NCBI RefSeq assembly: GCF_958450345.1 | Contig: NC_088780.1 | Span: 66,115,533-66,179,532, forward strand | Origin: Calliphora vicina | Taxonomy: Eukaryota > Arthropoda > Insecta > Diptera > Calliphoridae | DNA length: 64,000 bases | Reading direction: 5' to 3' | Part shown: in pieces, positions 41,440-54,177 of the stretch | How positions within the stretch are numbered: the first letter of the stretch is position 1 | How the letters are laid out: every line of letters starts with the position of its first letter | Notes under the pieces: generated by a model | Told to the model about the DNA's origin: nothing | The model's database searches: none | Seen by the model: only the letters and a program-made list of their open reading frames with translations | Translations under genes and position numbers: made by a program

Positions 41440-42988
41440 ATGAGTCTCTTAAACGAAAACAGTGAGCGAAGGTTGAGTGTAAACGGCAGAAATGCATACG
41501 TAACAGTTAATGCAGATGAAAAAAATATAAACAAAACAAACAGAAGAATAGATGACAGCTTGTTTTTAACCGCCAAGCCTGTTAATCGTGCTCGTTCTTG
41601 TTCCCCCGCATTGTCAACAACTAATGATTGTCAAACAAAAGAAAACCCAACAGCTGTTAATCTGGAGTTACCAAAAATACAAATACTTCATTTACGCCTG
41701 AAAGTATGCTAGCAATATCAGCTTCAGAAACGAAATCCACCACACCGACTACAATTAAAATTAACCCATTAAGCGGCGCTATACCCACGATTAGTCAACC
41801 ATTAAATAAAGATAATAAATCCCAAATACAGGTTGGAATGGTCCGGTATGTTACAGTATTGAAAAAGGCACGAAGTCCCAAGTCTTCGAAAGCGGCACCC
41901 GTGGCTAAATTATATAAGGATAGTGAACCTGCTAGACTAAATAATGAAAATCGTTTTTCTATTCTGGAATGTGAAACAGATGAACTAGTAAATAAAATTA
42001 ACTCTACAAAACCACCCCCTATTTACTTGAGAGAAAATAATTCAAATTCACTGGTTCAGAGCCTGATCTAATTAATAGGTGAGAACTCTTTTTACGTTAT
42101 CCCAATCAAGAAAGGCACGATTCATGAAACTAAAATACAGGTCAATAGTGAAAACGATTATAGAAAGGTTGTAACAGATTTTGAAACTCAAAAGAAATGT
42201 TTTTACACTTATCAGCTGAAAGGAAGCAAGGGTCTACAAGTTGTAATAAAGGGTATTGACTGTAATGTTGAACCACTCGAAATAAAGCAAAGCTTGGAAG
42301 ATAAAGGTTTTAAGACAAAAAATATGATAAACATTAGAAATCGCGAAAAAAAACCCAACCACTCTTCCGTGTTGAACTTGAACCCGGTGACATAAACCTG
42401 AAGTACTTATTGCATCGTAAAATTACGGTAGAAGAACCACATAAACGATTTGGCCCCGTCCAATGTATGAATTGCCAAGAATATGGACACACCAAGGCAT
42501 ATTGCAAATTACCACCCGTATGTGTTATTTGTGGAGAGTTGCATAACACATCCCAATGTAACAAATCCAAGGATGATCCTAAAATGAAAAAATGTAGCAA
42601 TTGCGGAGGTAACCACACAGCGAACTACAGGGGTTGTCCTGTCTACTCAATTGTTAAAAAATCACAAAGCCATAAACCGAAGATTTTCCCCGATCAGCCA
42701 TTAAATAACATCAATTTTAACTACCCCCCGTTGCAACAGACATATGACAACAAAGAAACATATGCAAATGTACTAAGAAACAACCAAACTCAGACGCAAG
42801 TCCGTCAACCACAAAACCAAAATATGAACCCAGAGGTGAGAGAGCAAACGCCAATTTTCAATTTTACCAGACTAGAATCTACAATAGAAACTCTTGTAAA
42901 TAACTTTACAAACTCAATGAGTAACATGATGCAAGAAATGCTTAAGATGCAATCAATGTTATTGCAGGCTGTGCTTAACAGACCATGA
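41440..42988 (+). pseudogene. Jockey family B ORF1 (gag), frameshifted
   Basis: ATG at 41440 gives MSLLNENSERRLSVNGRNAY, the family start. A shift near 41695 moves to the frame MLAISASETKSTTPTTIKIN. A stop occurs at 42069 and a deletion near 42395 removes the KKNETHPIYN segment. The zinc knuckles are intact in the last frame: CMNCQEYGHTKAYC, CVICGELHNTSQC, CSNCGGNHTANYRGC. The end (MLLQAVLNRP) overlaps the ORF2 start as ATGA at 42985-42988, the coupling arrangement of jockey elements. The protein binds the element RNA. Confidence 0.85.
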
Positions 42989-43439
42989 ACTGCCGAAGAA
43001 TATGTTTTTGGAACGCAAACGGCATTCGCCAACATAAAAACGAACTCGAGTATTTTCTAAAAAGTCATGAAGTTGATATAATGTTAGTTTCTGAAACCCA
43101 TTTGACGTCTAGAAGTTTTTTGGATAATTTTTTTATGGCAAAAATTATCCAAGAGATAGAGCATGTGGAGGCTCTGGAATTTTAATTAAAACCCGTATCA
43201 AACACCATTCAATGTGTAATATTTGCGAAGATTACCTTCAAGCTACGACAATCTGTTTGGATGATTGCTACAGAAACCTATTAATTTCGTCGATATATTC
43301 ACCTCCAAGGTTTTCGATTACTGAAAACAAATATGAACATTTTTACGAATCACTAGGACCCCGATTCCTGGCAGCTGGCGATTATAATGCTAAGCATACT
43401 CACTGGGGATCAAGACTTGTAACCCTGAAAGGGTATTGA
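42985..43439 (+). pseudogene. Jockey family B ORF2, endonuclease N-terminus only
   Basis: MNCRRICFWNANGIRQHKNE and VDIMLVSETHLTSRSF carry the catalytic Asn and Glu. A shift near 43130-43190 follows. Then come MCNICEDYLQATTICLDDCY, SIYSPPRF and LAAGDYNAKHTHWGSRLV, and the frame ends at 43437. The SDH block and the RT are missing. Confidence 0.8.
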
Positions 43440-43649
43440 TAAAATCAGTAACAAGATGCTCCTCGAGCTACCCCAAATTGCATTAAGAAAAAATTGTATC
43501 TAATTCAGCAATTTGTAACTGAAATTCCTATTAGAAATTCCTATTAGAATTTAATAATTTATATACTTAATAATCAGTTAATACGTTTGAATCAACATTT
43601 TTCCCTTTTAACATCAAGTGAAGAAACAGAGTATAAAAAAGGGTATACA

Positions 43650-45612
<1,963 letters not shown>

Positions 45613-45624
45613 ACAAGCGGAGTC

Positions 45625-45873
45625 ATATTTGAAAATGTTAGAAGTTCACCCAAATCCACTTGCACGAACATTAATGAAAAGTAATGACTACATCCGACTA
45701 AGAAGAAGGAATCCAACAGACCTGCGCTGATGATAGAATCTATAAATTAAACATAATTTTTCGTCCAACTGTGGTGGGACTTAAATAAAAAATAATATTT
45801 AGATTTAAGATTTGAACAAATTATTGATAGTTCACATTATTTTGTGAAGATACAATAAATAAAATATGAAAAA
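45625..45873 (+). mobile_element. Jockey family B 3' end
   Basis: The frame HPNPLARTLMKSNDYIRLRR followed by RNPTDLR and a stop is the C-terminal end of a jockey RT, comparable with HPNPLARLLAQSQTRSRL in family A. A 3' untranslated region ending AATAAATAAAATATGAAAAA follows. It is most simply the 3' end of copy 1 (41165..43440). Confidence 0.75.
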
Positions 45874-46092
45874 AAATGTGTCAATCGATTTGTATTTCAT
45901 TGTTTCAATTAATTCGCTCATTGAGCTTGTTGACATCATCATTTTTTGGTACCAAAATTGCACGTTCCCACAGCCAATCCGAATTTTTGTAGTTGGTTGT
46001 AAGACTTGTGAATACCTTGTCGACAACGGTTTGAATATTCATTTGCATTTGGCAGAAGTTCGGAGGGAACGAAATCTGATTTGTCGACATTG
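45830..46092 (-). pseudogene. Helitron helicase (PIF1-like) C-terminal fragment
   Basis: The minus-strand frame MSTNQISFPPNFCQMQMNIQ continues VVDKVFTSLTTNYKNSDWLW, then ERAILVPKNDDVNKLNERIN, then in the overlapping frame MKYKSIDT. The series FP.NFC, VF..L..NY....WL, ERAILAPKN..V...N and YKSIDT is the conserved C-terminal helicase region of Helitron Rep/Hel proteins. Only about 70 codons remain, without Walker motifs. Confidence 0.7.
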
Positions 46093-46329
46093 TTTGCTAT
46101 ATTAGTTGTACTTTCGGAAATTTTGTTTATTTTGTTTATAGTACAATGCTAACAGCGGCCTACCTGTTTTATCGAACGATATGAAAATTTGGTATGTACC
46201 GGACATGTTACACCAAATCATTCGCTTCAGAGTACACCACTGTGAATTAAAATTTTTAGAATGATGTTAAGCAACGAAATTAAAATTAGCATTGTTTGAT
46301 CGTTGGGAATGAAAAAAAACATTTATTTC
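46093..46329. other. Spacer, nothing recognised
   Basis: AT-rich DNA between the helicase fragment and the Tc1 remnant. No structure recognised. Confidence 0.35.
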
Positions 46330-47173
46330 TCGAATGAAAAAATAAAAATAAAAATAATTTTTTGACAATTTTTTTTGATTTTTTTTTTGCAACTAAAAAA
46401 TCTACGTTGCACTGTAAACACAATGGAGGCCATGTTATAGTGTGGAGATGCATGTCGTCAACTGGGGTCAAGAATTTAGTATTTATCGATGACACTATGG
46501 ACAAAAATGTATATTTTAACTTATTGAAAAATAATTTATTGCAAAGTACTGAGAAATTGGGTATATGAGACGATTTTAGGATTTAACAGGACAATGACTC
46601 AAAGCATACGTCGCAACTTCTATGAACATGGCTTATTTTTAACTGTCCCAACATCCTTAAAACTCCAGGTTAACCACCAAATATCAATGTTATTGAGAAT
46701 TTGTGAAGTTTTCTTGAGATAAATATTGGATAACATTAGATAAATAATAAGCAGGACTTAAAAAATGCACTTCAACATGAATGGCAGAAGATAACGACGG
46801 AATATACACAAAAACTGGTTAACTCTATGCAATCTATAAATCAGTTTTAAAACAAAAGGGATATCCCTCAAAATATTAGTTTTCTTTAAAATATGAATTA
46901 AATTGTTTTAATTTATTGTTTGTAATAAATTAATTTAGTAATTTCATATGTGCACGAAATAAGCTGTGAGGTTATTTTTCTTGAAATTTCGTTTTTATGT
47001 TAAATAGTTTTAATAAATGAATTGTTTTTAATTTTTTTTGTTAATATAATAAATAATACCATATATTCAAATATTTGTCTGTGTTGTTTTTTTAATATGT
47101 CAGATAATTATAAAAATATAACGAAATCTTTTATAAAAAATCATATGCACGAAATAAGCTGTGAGCCACTGTA
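46330..47173 (+). pseudogene. Tc1-like transposon remnant
   Basis: The frame LHCKHNGGHVIVWRCMSSTG followed by VKNLVFIDDTMDKNVYFNLL is the region between the first and second catalytic residues of Tc1 transposases (HGGG..VWGCM..G.G...FIDG.MD). A stop at 46566 is followed, in other frames, by QDNDSKHTSQLL and NINVIENL, the second Asp and Glu regions. At the right end, GCACGAAATAAGCTGTGAG occurs twice (about 46952 and 47142), the outer copy reaching CCACTGTA. The left end is missing. Confidence 0.65.
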
Positions 47174-47620
47174 TATATAAGATTGCTATTTAGGTCTCGC
47201 AGAAGCCGTGTCAGTAAAAGCAGACTATGCATAAGCACGACTAGAATACCAAAAGCCCACAAATCCCTCAGGGGAACAATCGAAATTTTAAACCACAAAA
47301 TCCTTATAGATCGAACACATTTATCCCTATGGTAATGACACCCTCTGTTCCAAGAACTCAATATGACGTTAATCATCCCAGAACATTTTTTCAACCCCTG
47401 TACTACAACTACAGACCACAGCAAACTCTTGTCCAAGGGCAATTCCCAAATCAATTTCGAGAACAATTCCCAAACCACTTCCACAGAATTACGAACAATA
47501 ATTTAAACCCTAATTAGAATAGCTTTTAAAATTTTTTTTTAATATTTAGCGGAAAAAAACTTTTGGTGAAAAAAAAAATCGGGTTAAAAAATATTTTTTC
47601 CGATTTTGAAACATTTAATG
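47174..47620 (+). pseudogene. Possible LTR-retrotransposon gag C-terminal scrap
   Basis: The frame around 47230-47517 reads RLEYQKPTNPSGNN (after a shift) and later RPQQTLVQGQFPNQFREQFP, ending NNNLNPN. The Pro/Gln/Asn-rich composition after an ARLEYQK phrase resembles the C-terminal linker of some gypsy gag proteins. There is no zinc knuckle, protease or RT nearby, so the identification is weak. Confidence 0.3.
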
Positions 47621-48015
47621 TCCAACTTACTATGGTCTTATATACGTCATTGCAAAGGTCTTTGAAATATCTATCATTAGATATCCATATTGTCTATATT
47701 AATGACTTAGTAATCCTGATATAGGTCAAAAATCGAGGTTGTCCTGGTTTTTTTCCTTATATCTCAGCCATTTGTGCACCGATTTTCTCGATTTTAAATA
47801 GAAGAATTCCTGATATATTGATGTATGAATCGTGTATGTAAGTTATTTGGGGGCTTCGGAAAGGTGATTTCAACAGACAGACGGACATGGCTTAATCGAC
47901 TCCGCTATCTATAATGATCCAAAATATATATACTTTATAGGGTCGGAAATGTAGAAATTACAAACGGAATGACAAACTTACATACACCCTTCTCACGAAG
48001 GTGAAGGGTATAATA
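47621..48015 (+). repeat. Mini-me-like element, second copy
   Basis: AACAGACAGACGGACATGGC at about 47871 is followed by TTAATCGACTCCGCTATCTA, ATATATATACTTTATAGGGT and CGGAATGACAAACTTACATA. This is the same core as at 45470-45612, with only a very short AGAC tract. The upstream segment (47700-47860) has an ATCTCAGCCATTTGTGCACC block typical of these elements. Confidence 0.7.
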
Positions 48016-48245
48016 ATAATAAGCGGTCTATTATTGCCGTTTTGGTGAATAAAATGAGCTATTGATATTTGTATAGATTATTTAATAAAATCTGTAACAG
48101 ATACAACTGCCATTGCAACGCAGAGTATAGATAATGACTTTCATTGAAACAAGTTAGCAACATACATTAGACAGTTGCTAACGTCTCGCAACCTATCCTA
48201 TCCTACCTATCGAAACCTATCCGATTTTGAAACAATGGTCATATA
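48016..48245. other. Spacer, nothing recognised
   Basis: Contains a few CCTATC-like short repeats around 48190-48225 but no gene. Confidence 0.35.
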
Positions 48246-49506
48246 CACTGAATCAATTAAGTCTCCGTACAGACATACTCATAATATAAACTAGCAATTT
48301 ATGGTCACTTTTGAATACATATTTAAACCTTTTTTTAATTAATTTTATAAAAAATCTTATAAACTAGAAATCAACATAAAAAACTATAAACATTTTCATT
48401 AAAAACATAAAAATTTACATGAATTCAATAATTGTACCAAAAAAGTCTCCGTACAGTTAACCGTTTTAAGGCAAGGAATCCCAATATTAATCTTAATTGA
48501 ATTTAATATGTAATAGGTCCTCCTTTCTGGACCAGCTTTTTTGTTGTCAGGGAATCCAAAAATAAGAAAATTTTAATGGATTGAAAGAAAATTATTATTA
48601 ACTTGCAAAATTAAGGAAAAAATAAAAAAATAATTGACAAAGATTTTTTTTTTTTTGGGATTGAATTATTTTTAGCGATGAAAGTAAATTGAATGTTTTT
48701 GGTTCTGATGGAAGAGAAATGTTATGGAGAAAGCCAAATACTGAAATGAATCCGAAGCATTTGACGCTAACCGTAAAGCATGGAGGAGGTAACGTTATTG
48801 TTTGGGGTTGCATGGCTTCATATGCGGTGGGGAATCTTATTTTTGTTGAAAACACGATGGATAAATATGCATACCTTAATATATTAAAAGAAAACTTAAA
48901 ACAAAGTTCTGAAAAATTAGGCTTGGGACGTTTGTATTGTTTCCAACATGACAACGATCCCAAACACACCTCTAGATTAGTAAAGGAATGTCTTATTTAT
49001 AATGTTCCTAAGCACTTAAATTGCTCAGTCACTTGATCTCAACCCGATTGAGCATCTATCGGATCACTTGGAAAGAAAGATTCGTCAGCATAATATATAA
49101 CGAGTAAAGATCAGCTAAAAGCCGTTATAATGGAAGAGTGGTATAAAATAGATTTCCTGAGAACAACAAAGCTGGTCCATTCCATGCACTCATTAAAATG
49201 CTGCAATTGCTCAGAAAGGAGGAACTATTACATATTAAATTCAATTAAGATTAATATTGGGATTCCTTGCCTTAAAACGGTTAAATGTACGGAGACTTTT
49301 TTGGTGATACTTTTCGTACAATTATTGAATTTATGTAAATTTTAATGTTTTTAATGAAAATGTTTGTAGTATTTTATGTTGATTTCTAGTTTATAAGATT
49401 TTTATAAAATGAATTAAAAAAAGGTTTAAATATGTATTGAAAAGTGACCATAAATAGCTAGTTTATATTATGAGTATGTCTGTACGGAGACTTAATTGAT
49501 TCAGTG
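48246..49506 (+). mobile_element. Tc1-like transposon with about 285-bp terminal inverted repeats
   Basis: The outer ends CACTGAATCAATTAAGTCTC (left) and its inverse (right) are bordered by TA (48244-48245 and 49507-49508). Inverted similarity continues inward to about 48528 and 49213. GTCTCCGTACAG occurs twice in each repeat (about 48269 and 48446, and the inverse at 49288 and 49478), the IR/DR layout of some Tc1 elements where transposase binds twice per end. The interior is a deleted transposase, so the copy is non-autonomous. Confidence 0.88.
48660..49150 (+). pseudogene. Tc1-like transposase, N-terminal half deleted
   Basis: The frame opens at IIFSDESKLNVFGSDGREM, giving the first catalytic Asp. 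It continues with VKHGGGNVIVWGCMASYAVG, YCFQHDNDPKHTSRLV (second Asp) and, after a frameshift near 49020, AQSLDLNPIEHLSDHLERKI (the Glu). The DNA-binding N-terminal half is absent; a T-run joins the left terminal repeat almost directly to the catalytic domain. The catalytic residues are still recognisable but the protein cannot be made. Confidence 0.8.
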
Positions 49507-49574
49507 TATGTATAACAGAACAATCCGCAGTGAAGTATCCAAGTTTAGAAATAGAACATGGACACAAAGATTAG

Positions 49575-49900
49575 AAATCTGAATAAAGTTACAAAACCTT
49601 TTTGGAATATAGCAACATGTCTGAGAAAGAAGAAAATATTTATACCACCTTTAGTGAAAATCCTGCAACATTTTACACGAATATAGATAAACATTTTCTG
49701 GAAAACAACCATGTTTCTACCAACTTAGCGCATATTTCAATGATTATCTCTGTAAATGGGCGTTTTTACTGGATATTAGCACAGATACAAGTGAATATGA
49801 AAATGTCAATGAAATTGTTGCAATCATTAGAGACTTGAAAGTCAGAAAAGCTTCCGGGTTATATGGTATTAAAAATTAAATGCTGCGGCAATTTCAAACT
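49575..49900 (+). pseudogene. Jockey-type reverse transcriptase scrap
   Basis: After several frame changes the phrase IIRDLKVRKASGLYGIKN followed by a stop and MLRQF resembles the pre-RT block I..LK.KKAPG.D.I...ML. of jockey elements. The upstream frame at 49602..49838 has no clear motif. Weak identification. Confidence 0.4.
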
Positions 49901-50213
49901 TAGCTATTACCTACATCTGATTTATTAAAAACTGTTGCTTTAAACTACAATATATAAAATCGGAAATAGTTATATTTTGTCATCTCTTTGTCATCTGATT
50001 TGTTTTGATTGTTTTTTAATGGTTGTTCAATGTATACAGTTGTATGTATTTTCAACTTTAAAGGGAGAGGGGATTCAATGATTAAAAGTGGCACCGTTTC
50101 GTTAATGCATGTTATTCAAGAAAAAATGTATACGCATATATTTTCTAACATTTATATTCCTAAAAAATTTGTCCCGATATAATATGACATTATCTAAATA
50201 CTTATAATGCTTA
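49901..50213. other. 5' part of the giant intron, nothing recognised
   Basis: AT-rich DNA directly downstream (in gene direction) of the donor at 50214. No repeat recognised. Confidence 0.4.
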
Positions 50214-50214
50214 C

Positions 50215-50410
50215 TGGTGTTTTCAAACTTCAACAATCCAATTATTAAATTAGTCAATAATGTTATTAGAAGAGGCACAACTAGAGCATATGCAGTTCGT
50301 ATACCAGCTCCTGTTAATGCAGCAGAAAGTATGCCCCAAAAAAAGCTGGTCCCTATCAAACGAGCTTGGGTTTGTAATGCCAAACTTAGTGGCGTCTGTT
50401 CAAAGAAAAC
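50215..50410 (-). CDS. ERMP1: ERMP1-like endoplasmic reticulum metallopeptidase, exon (membrane segments)
   Basis: This exon of 196 nt encodes 65 residues: VFFEQTPLSLALQTQARLIG, then TSFFWGILSAALTGAGIRTA, then YALVVPLLITLLTNLIIGLL and KFENT. It ends with one base of the next codon before GTAAGC. Two hydrophobic stretches fit transmembrane helices in the middle of ERMP1. It starts after GTTAACAG, 48 bp from the previous exon, at phase 0. The downstream frame of similar amino-acid style beyond KFENT is intron read-through. The leftover base pairs in phase with the exon at 3643, which supports one gene across the giant intron. Confidence 0.87.
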
Positions 50411-50458
50411 CTGTTAACATATACAAATAAAATACAAAATGTCTTCAATGGTACTTAC

Positions 50459-50552
50459 CTTTTGATTACGATTAAAAATTAAGTGGGCTACACTTTGTAC
50501 AAAGACTGTAAGTAAGCAATAGGTTGGAATACACAAAAACGTATTGGAATAC
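50459..50552 (-). CDS. ERMP1: ERMP1-like endoplasmic reticulum metallopeptidase, exon
   Basis: This exon of 94 nt encodes YSNTFLCIPTYCLLTVFVQS followed by VAHLIFNRNQK. It begins after TTATTGCAG with the last base of a split codon and ends AAG before GTAAGTACC. The block is a membrane segment followed by a basic loop, leading directly into VFFEQTP in the next exon. It is too short and lacks an ATG, so it is easily missed. The frame, splice sites and fit to the neighbouring exon support it. Upstream exons, including the M28 peptidase domain, must lie to the right of this window or be undetected within it. Confidence 0.82.
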
Positions 50553-52130
50553 CTGCAATAAAAAGAAATAAAATACTTGAAATTGTGCTTTCAGACACGA
50601 AAATTTACTAATAGTAATTAGTAGAGGTAGGATTTATATGCAAATGCATGTTTTATCTATTCGAACCACATACGTATTTAAAAATTTAAATACCATTCCC
50701 GTTTTTCGGAAGAAGAATTGCCATTTTTAAGTTTAACTGTTTAATTGATGCATAGTATAATTTAAACTCTATTGTATAAGCCTTACCCCCATTTTCTCAA
50801 TATCTGGTTATCGTTTTTCGTAACGATAAACCTCCAATTAAAATTTGTTTGTAATTTATCATCACGATAAAAAATAACCAGAGATTGAGAAAATGTGGGT
50901 TAAGCTATGTATAGACGGTTGTCAGATATTAAAATGTTGTCAGATCTGACAATGTGCTGATAATGAAATTTTTTTAGCAAAATGTATTGTCAGTTTAGAC
51001 CATTGTTAACCAAACTCTCACAACAATAGATTAGCTTTGTATTCTAGTGTTACGATTTGTGTACACTGAACCAAATTTCTTATGAAAATATCCTTCACTG
51101 GCAACACTTGTAAAACAACTCATGTTCGTTTTTTAATTTCGGTTTCACATGTATAATAAACTCACACATAGCCGGTGCCCACGGGCGTACTGCTGGAGAC
51201 CAATCGTTTAGACGATTGTAAAAAAACCTCACAATTTCATTGACAGGCAATCAATTTATCTGCCAACAAAAATTGTCTGCTCACACGGTTGTCAGATTGT
51301 TGTAAGACATTGCCAGAGCAAATTTTAGAATGTGTAAGTATGCCTTTTAGAAGGCCTACAAACTGAAGTCCTATCATTTTTTCCCGCTGGGTTGGTTTAT
51401 CTGATCCATTTGGGTATGATATTGCCATAAACTTTGAAGAGAAACTGACATCTATAGTTTTAGTTCTCGTTTTTTGTACATTAACTTTTGTACTAATTTT
51501 GAAAGAGAAGTTCCTTGGCCACTGTAAAGTGAAGTTCATTTGTAAATTTTTGAAATTTTGATTGTTTTGAACAGAGTACGGAAATAAACAAATCGAAACG
51601 TTTGCTATCGTTTTGTTTTGTTCTTTTCAGTGTGTAAAACATAAACCAAACATAAACAATGAGAATGATTGTGCCATTTTGTTTTGTATTATTTTTGCTC
51701 GTGAGCGCAAACTGTACATTAATATAAACGTACGCAGCTAGAAAAGAAAAGAGTAAGAACAATATTGAAACATTCTGATAAAAAACGTTTGGTAACTGAT
51801 TTACTCTTTATAATAGAGAACACAGTACAAAAAAAAAAAAAACAAAACGAATAAAAAATACGTTTCTCTATCTGTTTTGTACTCAAATGTACGATTGTAA
51901 CGGTAAATTAAATAATGCAGATGAGTGAAAAGCCAATAGTTTCGTTTTCTTTCTTTGTCACTTGAAAAGTCTTTGTTTTGTTTTTGCTCATGTACAATAC
52001 TATTTAAAAATTTTGATTTGTTTTGTACATTTTGCAAACGTTTGCGATATGTTTTGTTTGTTTTCATACTCTGGTTTTGAATGCCATTAAATTAAGTGAA
52101 ATTTTAATTTTCCCAATGCGTATGTATTTC
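50553..52130. other. Upstream ERMP1-like intron, no gene recognised
   Basis: Unassigned DNA. Between 50910 and 51330 the words GGTTGTCAGA and TTGTCAGATC recur in both orientations, suggesting an old foldback element. The frames at 51237..52067 on the minus strand have no recognisable motif. Confidence 0.4.
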
Positions 52131-52684
52131 TATGTTGTCAAGAAAAAATGTCTTAAAAGTCCTGTCATATGCCATGCGAAATTCAAGTGGTGCACCACTT
52201 GGTGTTTGGGCAAGCAATGATACTGAAAAGGAATATATGTTTGTTAATTATTTGTCACCTGTTGTACTCCATTTTCGAATACACCTACGCTTTGAGATTC
52301 GAAAAATCGTAAAGTCTATTGTTGATTTAAACTCCAAGAAAGTGCTAAGTATTGACAAAATTAGTAACAAGATGCTTATGGAGTTACCCCGCATAGTAAT
52401 AAAAATAATTATTTTTATTTTGAAGCCGGGAAAAGATCACACAAAAGTATAAACATACAGACCCATCCATCAGTCTATTGTCTAATATATCAAAGCTATT
52501 TGAGAAGATACTCATGAACAAGTTATACTCGATGTTAAAAGAAAATAATTTGTATTCCGAATCATCAATTTGGATTTAGAAGAAAACACAGTACTATTAC
52601 AGTTGTGGCTGCAAAATTTCAGAAGGGGTCACAAAAGTTTGGTTGCTACAAATTAAATTATTCTTTATCAACTGACTTTAAAGT
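52131..52684 (+). pseudogene. Jockey family B ORF2 fragment (RT N-terminal region)
   Basis: The frame AMRNSSGAPLGVWASNDTEK followed by EYMFVNYL matches SSGGWARNDTEKGNLFVNHL of family B at 58.5 kb. It continues IVDLNSKKVLSIDKISNKML, MELPRIVIKI and LKPGKDHTKV. In other frames follow SLLSNISKLFEKIL-type and SEIINLDLEEN-like fragments. It is frameshifted and lacks the catalytic DD block. Confidence 0.7.
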
Positions 52685-53210
52685 GTAACATCTCACGAGA
52701 GACAGACTTGTTTTGAATCCGCTCCGTTCTGATTTGTGAATAATTACATATAGTTTACGCAAAAAAAAAAAAAAAAAAAACAAATTTACTTGCGCATGGA
52801 CGCCTTTAATTAAAAAGAACAAGTTTTTATTTGTGTATAAAACATTGAAAATTGATAAAACAATAACCATAAAACATTTAAAATAAAAGGATCAAAAATT
52901 GCAACAAAGAAATTAACAAGTGTTTTTGTTTGTTTGTGTTACTATTGTTCTGTTATATATTATAACCGTTTGAATTAAAAGAGCATATGAGTTCTCAAGA
53001 TGAGACAAGGCACAGTTTGAATGGTAGAAATGCCTATATATTTCTCAGCGGGGAGAGTATGAAAACAAATATAAGTGACATAAATTATAACAAAAACTAT
53101 TTAACCGCTAAACCTAGTGAGAGAGCTCGCTCTTGTTCCCCCACTCTACCATCAAATAATACTACCAATATACAACTAACATCACCAATCAATATTTGTG
53201 TAGAAAATAG
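52685..53210 (+). pseudogene. Jockey family A 5' leader and start of ORF1
   Basis: The leader (ACGAGAGACAGACTTGTTTT) resembles that of the element at 28512. ATG at 52987 starts MSSQDETRHSLNGRNAYIFL, then NYNKNYLTAKPSERARSCSP, clearly homologous to the N-terminus of the 28759 frame. The coding sequence is cut at about 53210 by the hAT-like element. The rest of the LINE is not found on the far side. Confidence 0.8.
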
Positions 53211-54137
53211 CACCGGTTAAACCGGTTAACCGTCATATATGTGTAGAAAACATAAAATGTCCTATAAAGTATACAGCTTTAAAATTTGTAGTTTTTAGTA
53301 GTCAGGTAAATAACTATAAATATACAAAAGAGCTAAGTCCATTTTATTTTGTAAAAATTTCAAAATTATTATCTCAGTCAAATGGAATTATGTATAAATA
53401 TGTTACTAAATATATAATACTTGTTTTAATTATTGGTTTATTCATTAAATTTCTACCAAAAAATATAAATCAATTTTTTTAATTAAATATTTGATAATTT
53501 TAAAATTTATTATCACCTCGACTTTATGATATGAAACAGAAATTCTTACAAGTCCCAAAAAATTACCTATAAGATGCAAAAGCACTTCTTCTTAACTGTG
53601 ATTATTTGTCATTATAAATCATACCAAATAATTTATAAAAATCCATTATCAGATTTCAAAAATATTTCAAATCATGGATTTTTGAACGTTTTTTGTCTCT
53701 CCTGAAAAGGACTTTGTACAGTAAGCTTACGAAATGTATAATGAAATTAAATTTTAAAAACAAAACACACTGATGATGTCAAATTTATTGAAAGAAGTTA
53801 TGTACATCAAATTCAATTTAACGTTTGGAAAAATCATCACAAAGTTTATAATGAATCAGTAGTAAGAATTTAGCTTAACTTATAGAATTATGCGGAATTT
53901 AATTTTTAATAGTTTCATTATGAGCAATTTATTCCGAAAAAGTAAACTCATCATTTATACAATGAATATAAAAAATGCACAAAAACATGAGATTTATTAA
54001 TTTTAGTCCCAAATTTTAAAAACCGGTTAACCGAGTGATAAAAACCGGATATACCGGTTAACCGAAAATCAATATTTTAAATTAACCGGTTCGCAAAAAA
54101 ACGGTTTTTCGGTTAACCGGTTTATAAACACTAGTAA
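53211..54137 (+). mobile_element. hAT-like foldback element (copy 2, complete internally)
   Basis: About 925 bp with CCGGTTAACCGG words clustered at both ends (53211-53240 and 54018-54125). The right tip is the inverse of TAGTGTTTATAAACCGG and the left tip is the shorter TAGCACCGGTTAAACCGG. The interior is AT-rich without transposase. It gives the uninterrupted version of the element that is split into three segments at 26464..33067. An 8-bp target duplication could not be confirmed, so hAT membership is inferred from tip and word similarity only. Confidence 0.65.
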
Positions 54138-54177
54138 CAATGCTCTCGTTCTCTTGTTTATGAGATCTTTTAATTCT

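Larger units (their letters stand above)
41165..43440 (+). mobile_element. Jockey-clade LINE, family B, copy 1 (5' two thirds of gag and endonuclease)
   Basis: The 5' leader (from about GATTGGACGTGTTTTATTTT at 41181) matches the inverted copy ending at about 61545. ORF1 starts at 41440. ORF2 starts at 42985 and breaks off at about 43440, where mini-me-like DNA begins. The 3' end of the same family reappears at 45625..45873, so a single insertion was probably split and lost its RT region. Confidence 0.85.

Noticed and set aside
50102..50212. Continuation of the exon frame beyond KFENT
   Set aside because: A consensus donor GTAAGC sits at 50214, and the following residues do not fit the family; the frame match to the exon at 3643 requires splicing here.
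51237..52067. Minus-strand frames of 88-100 codons as further ERMP1-like exons
   Set aside because: Composition is AT-driven, with no membrane or peptidase motif and no consistent splice sites.
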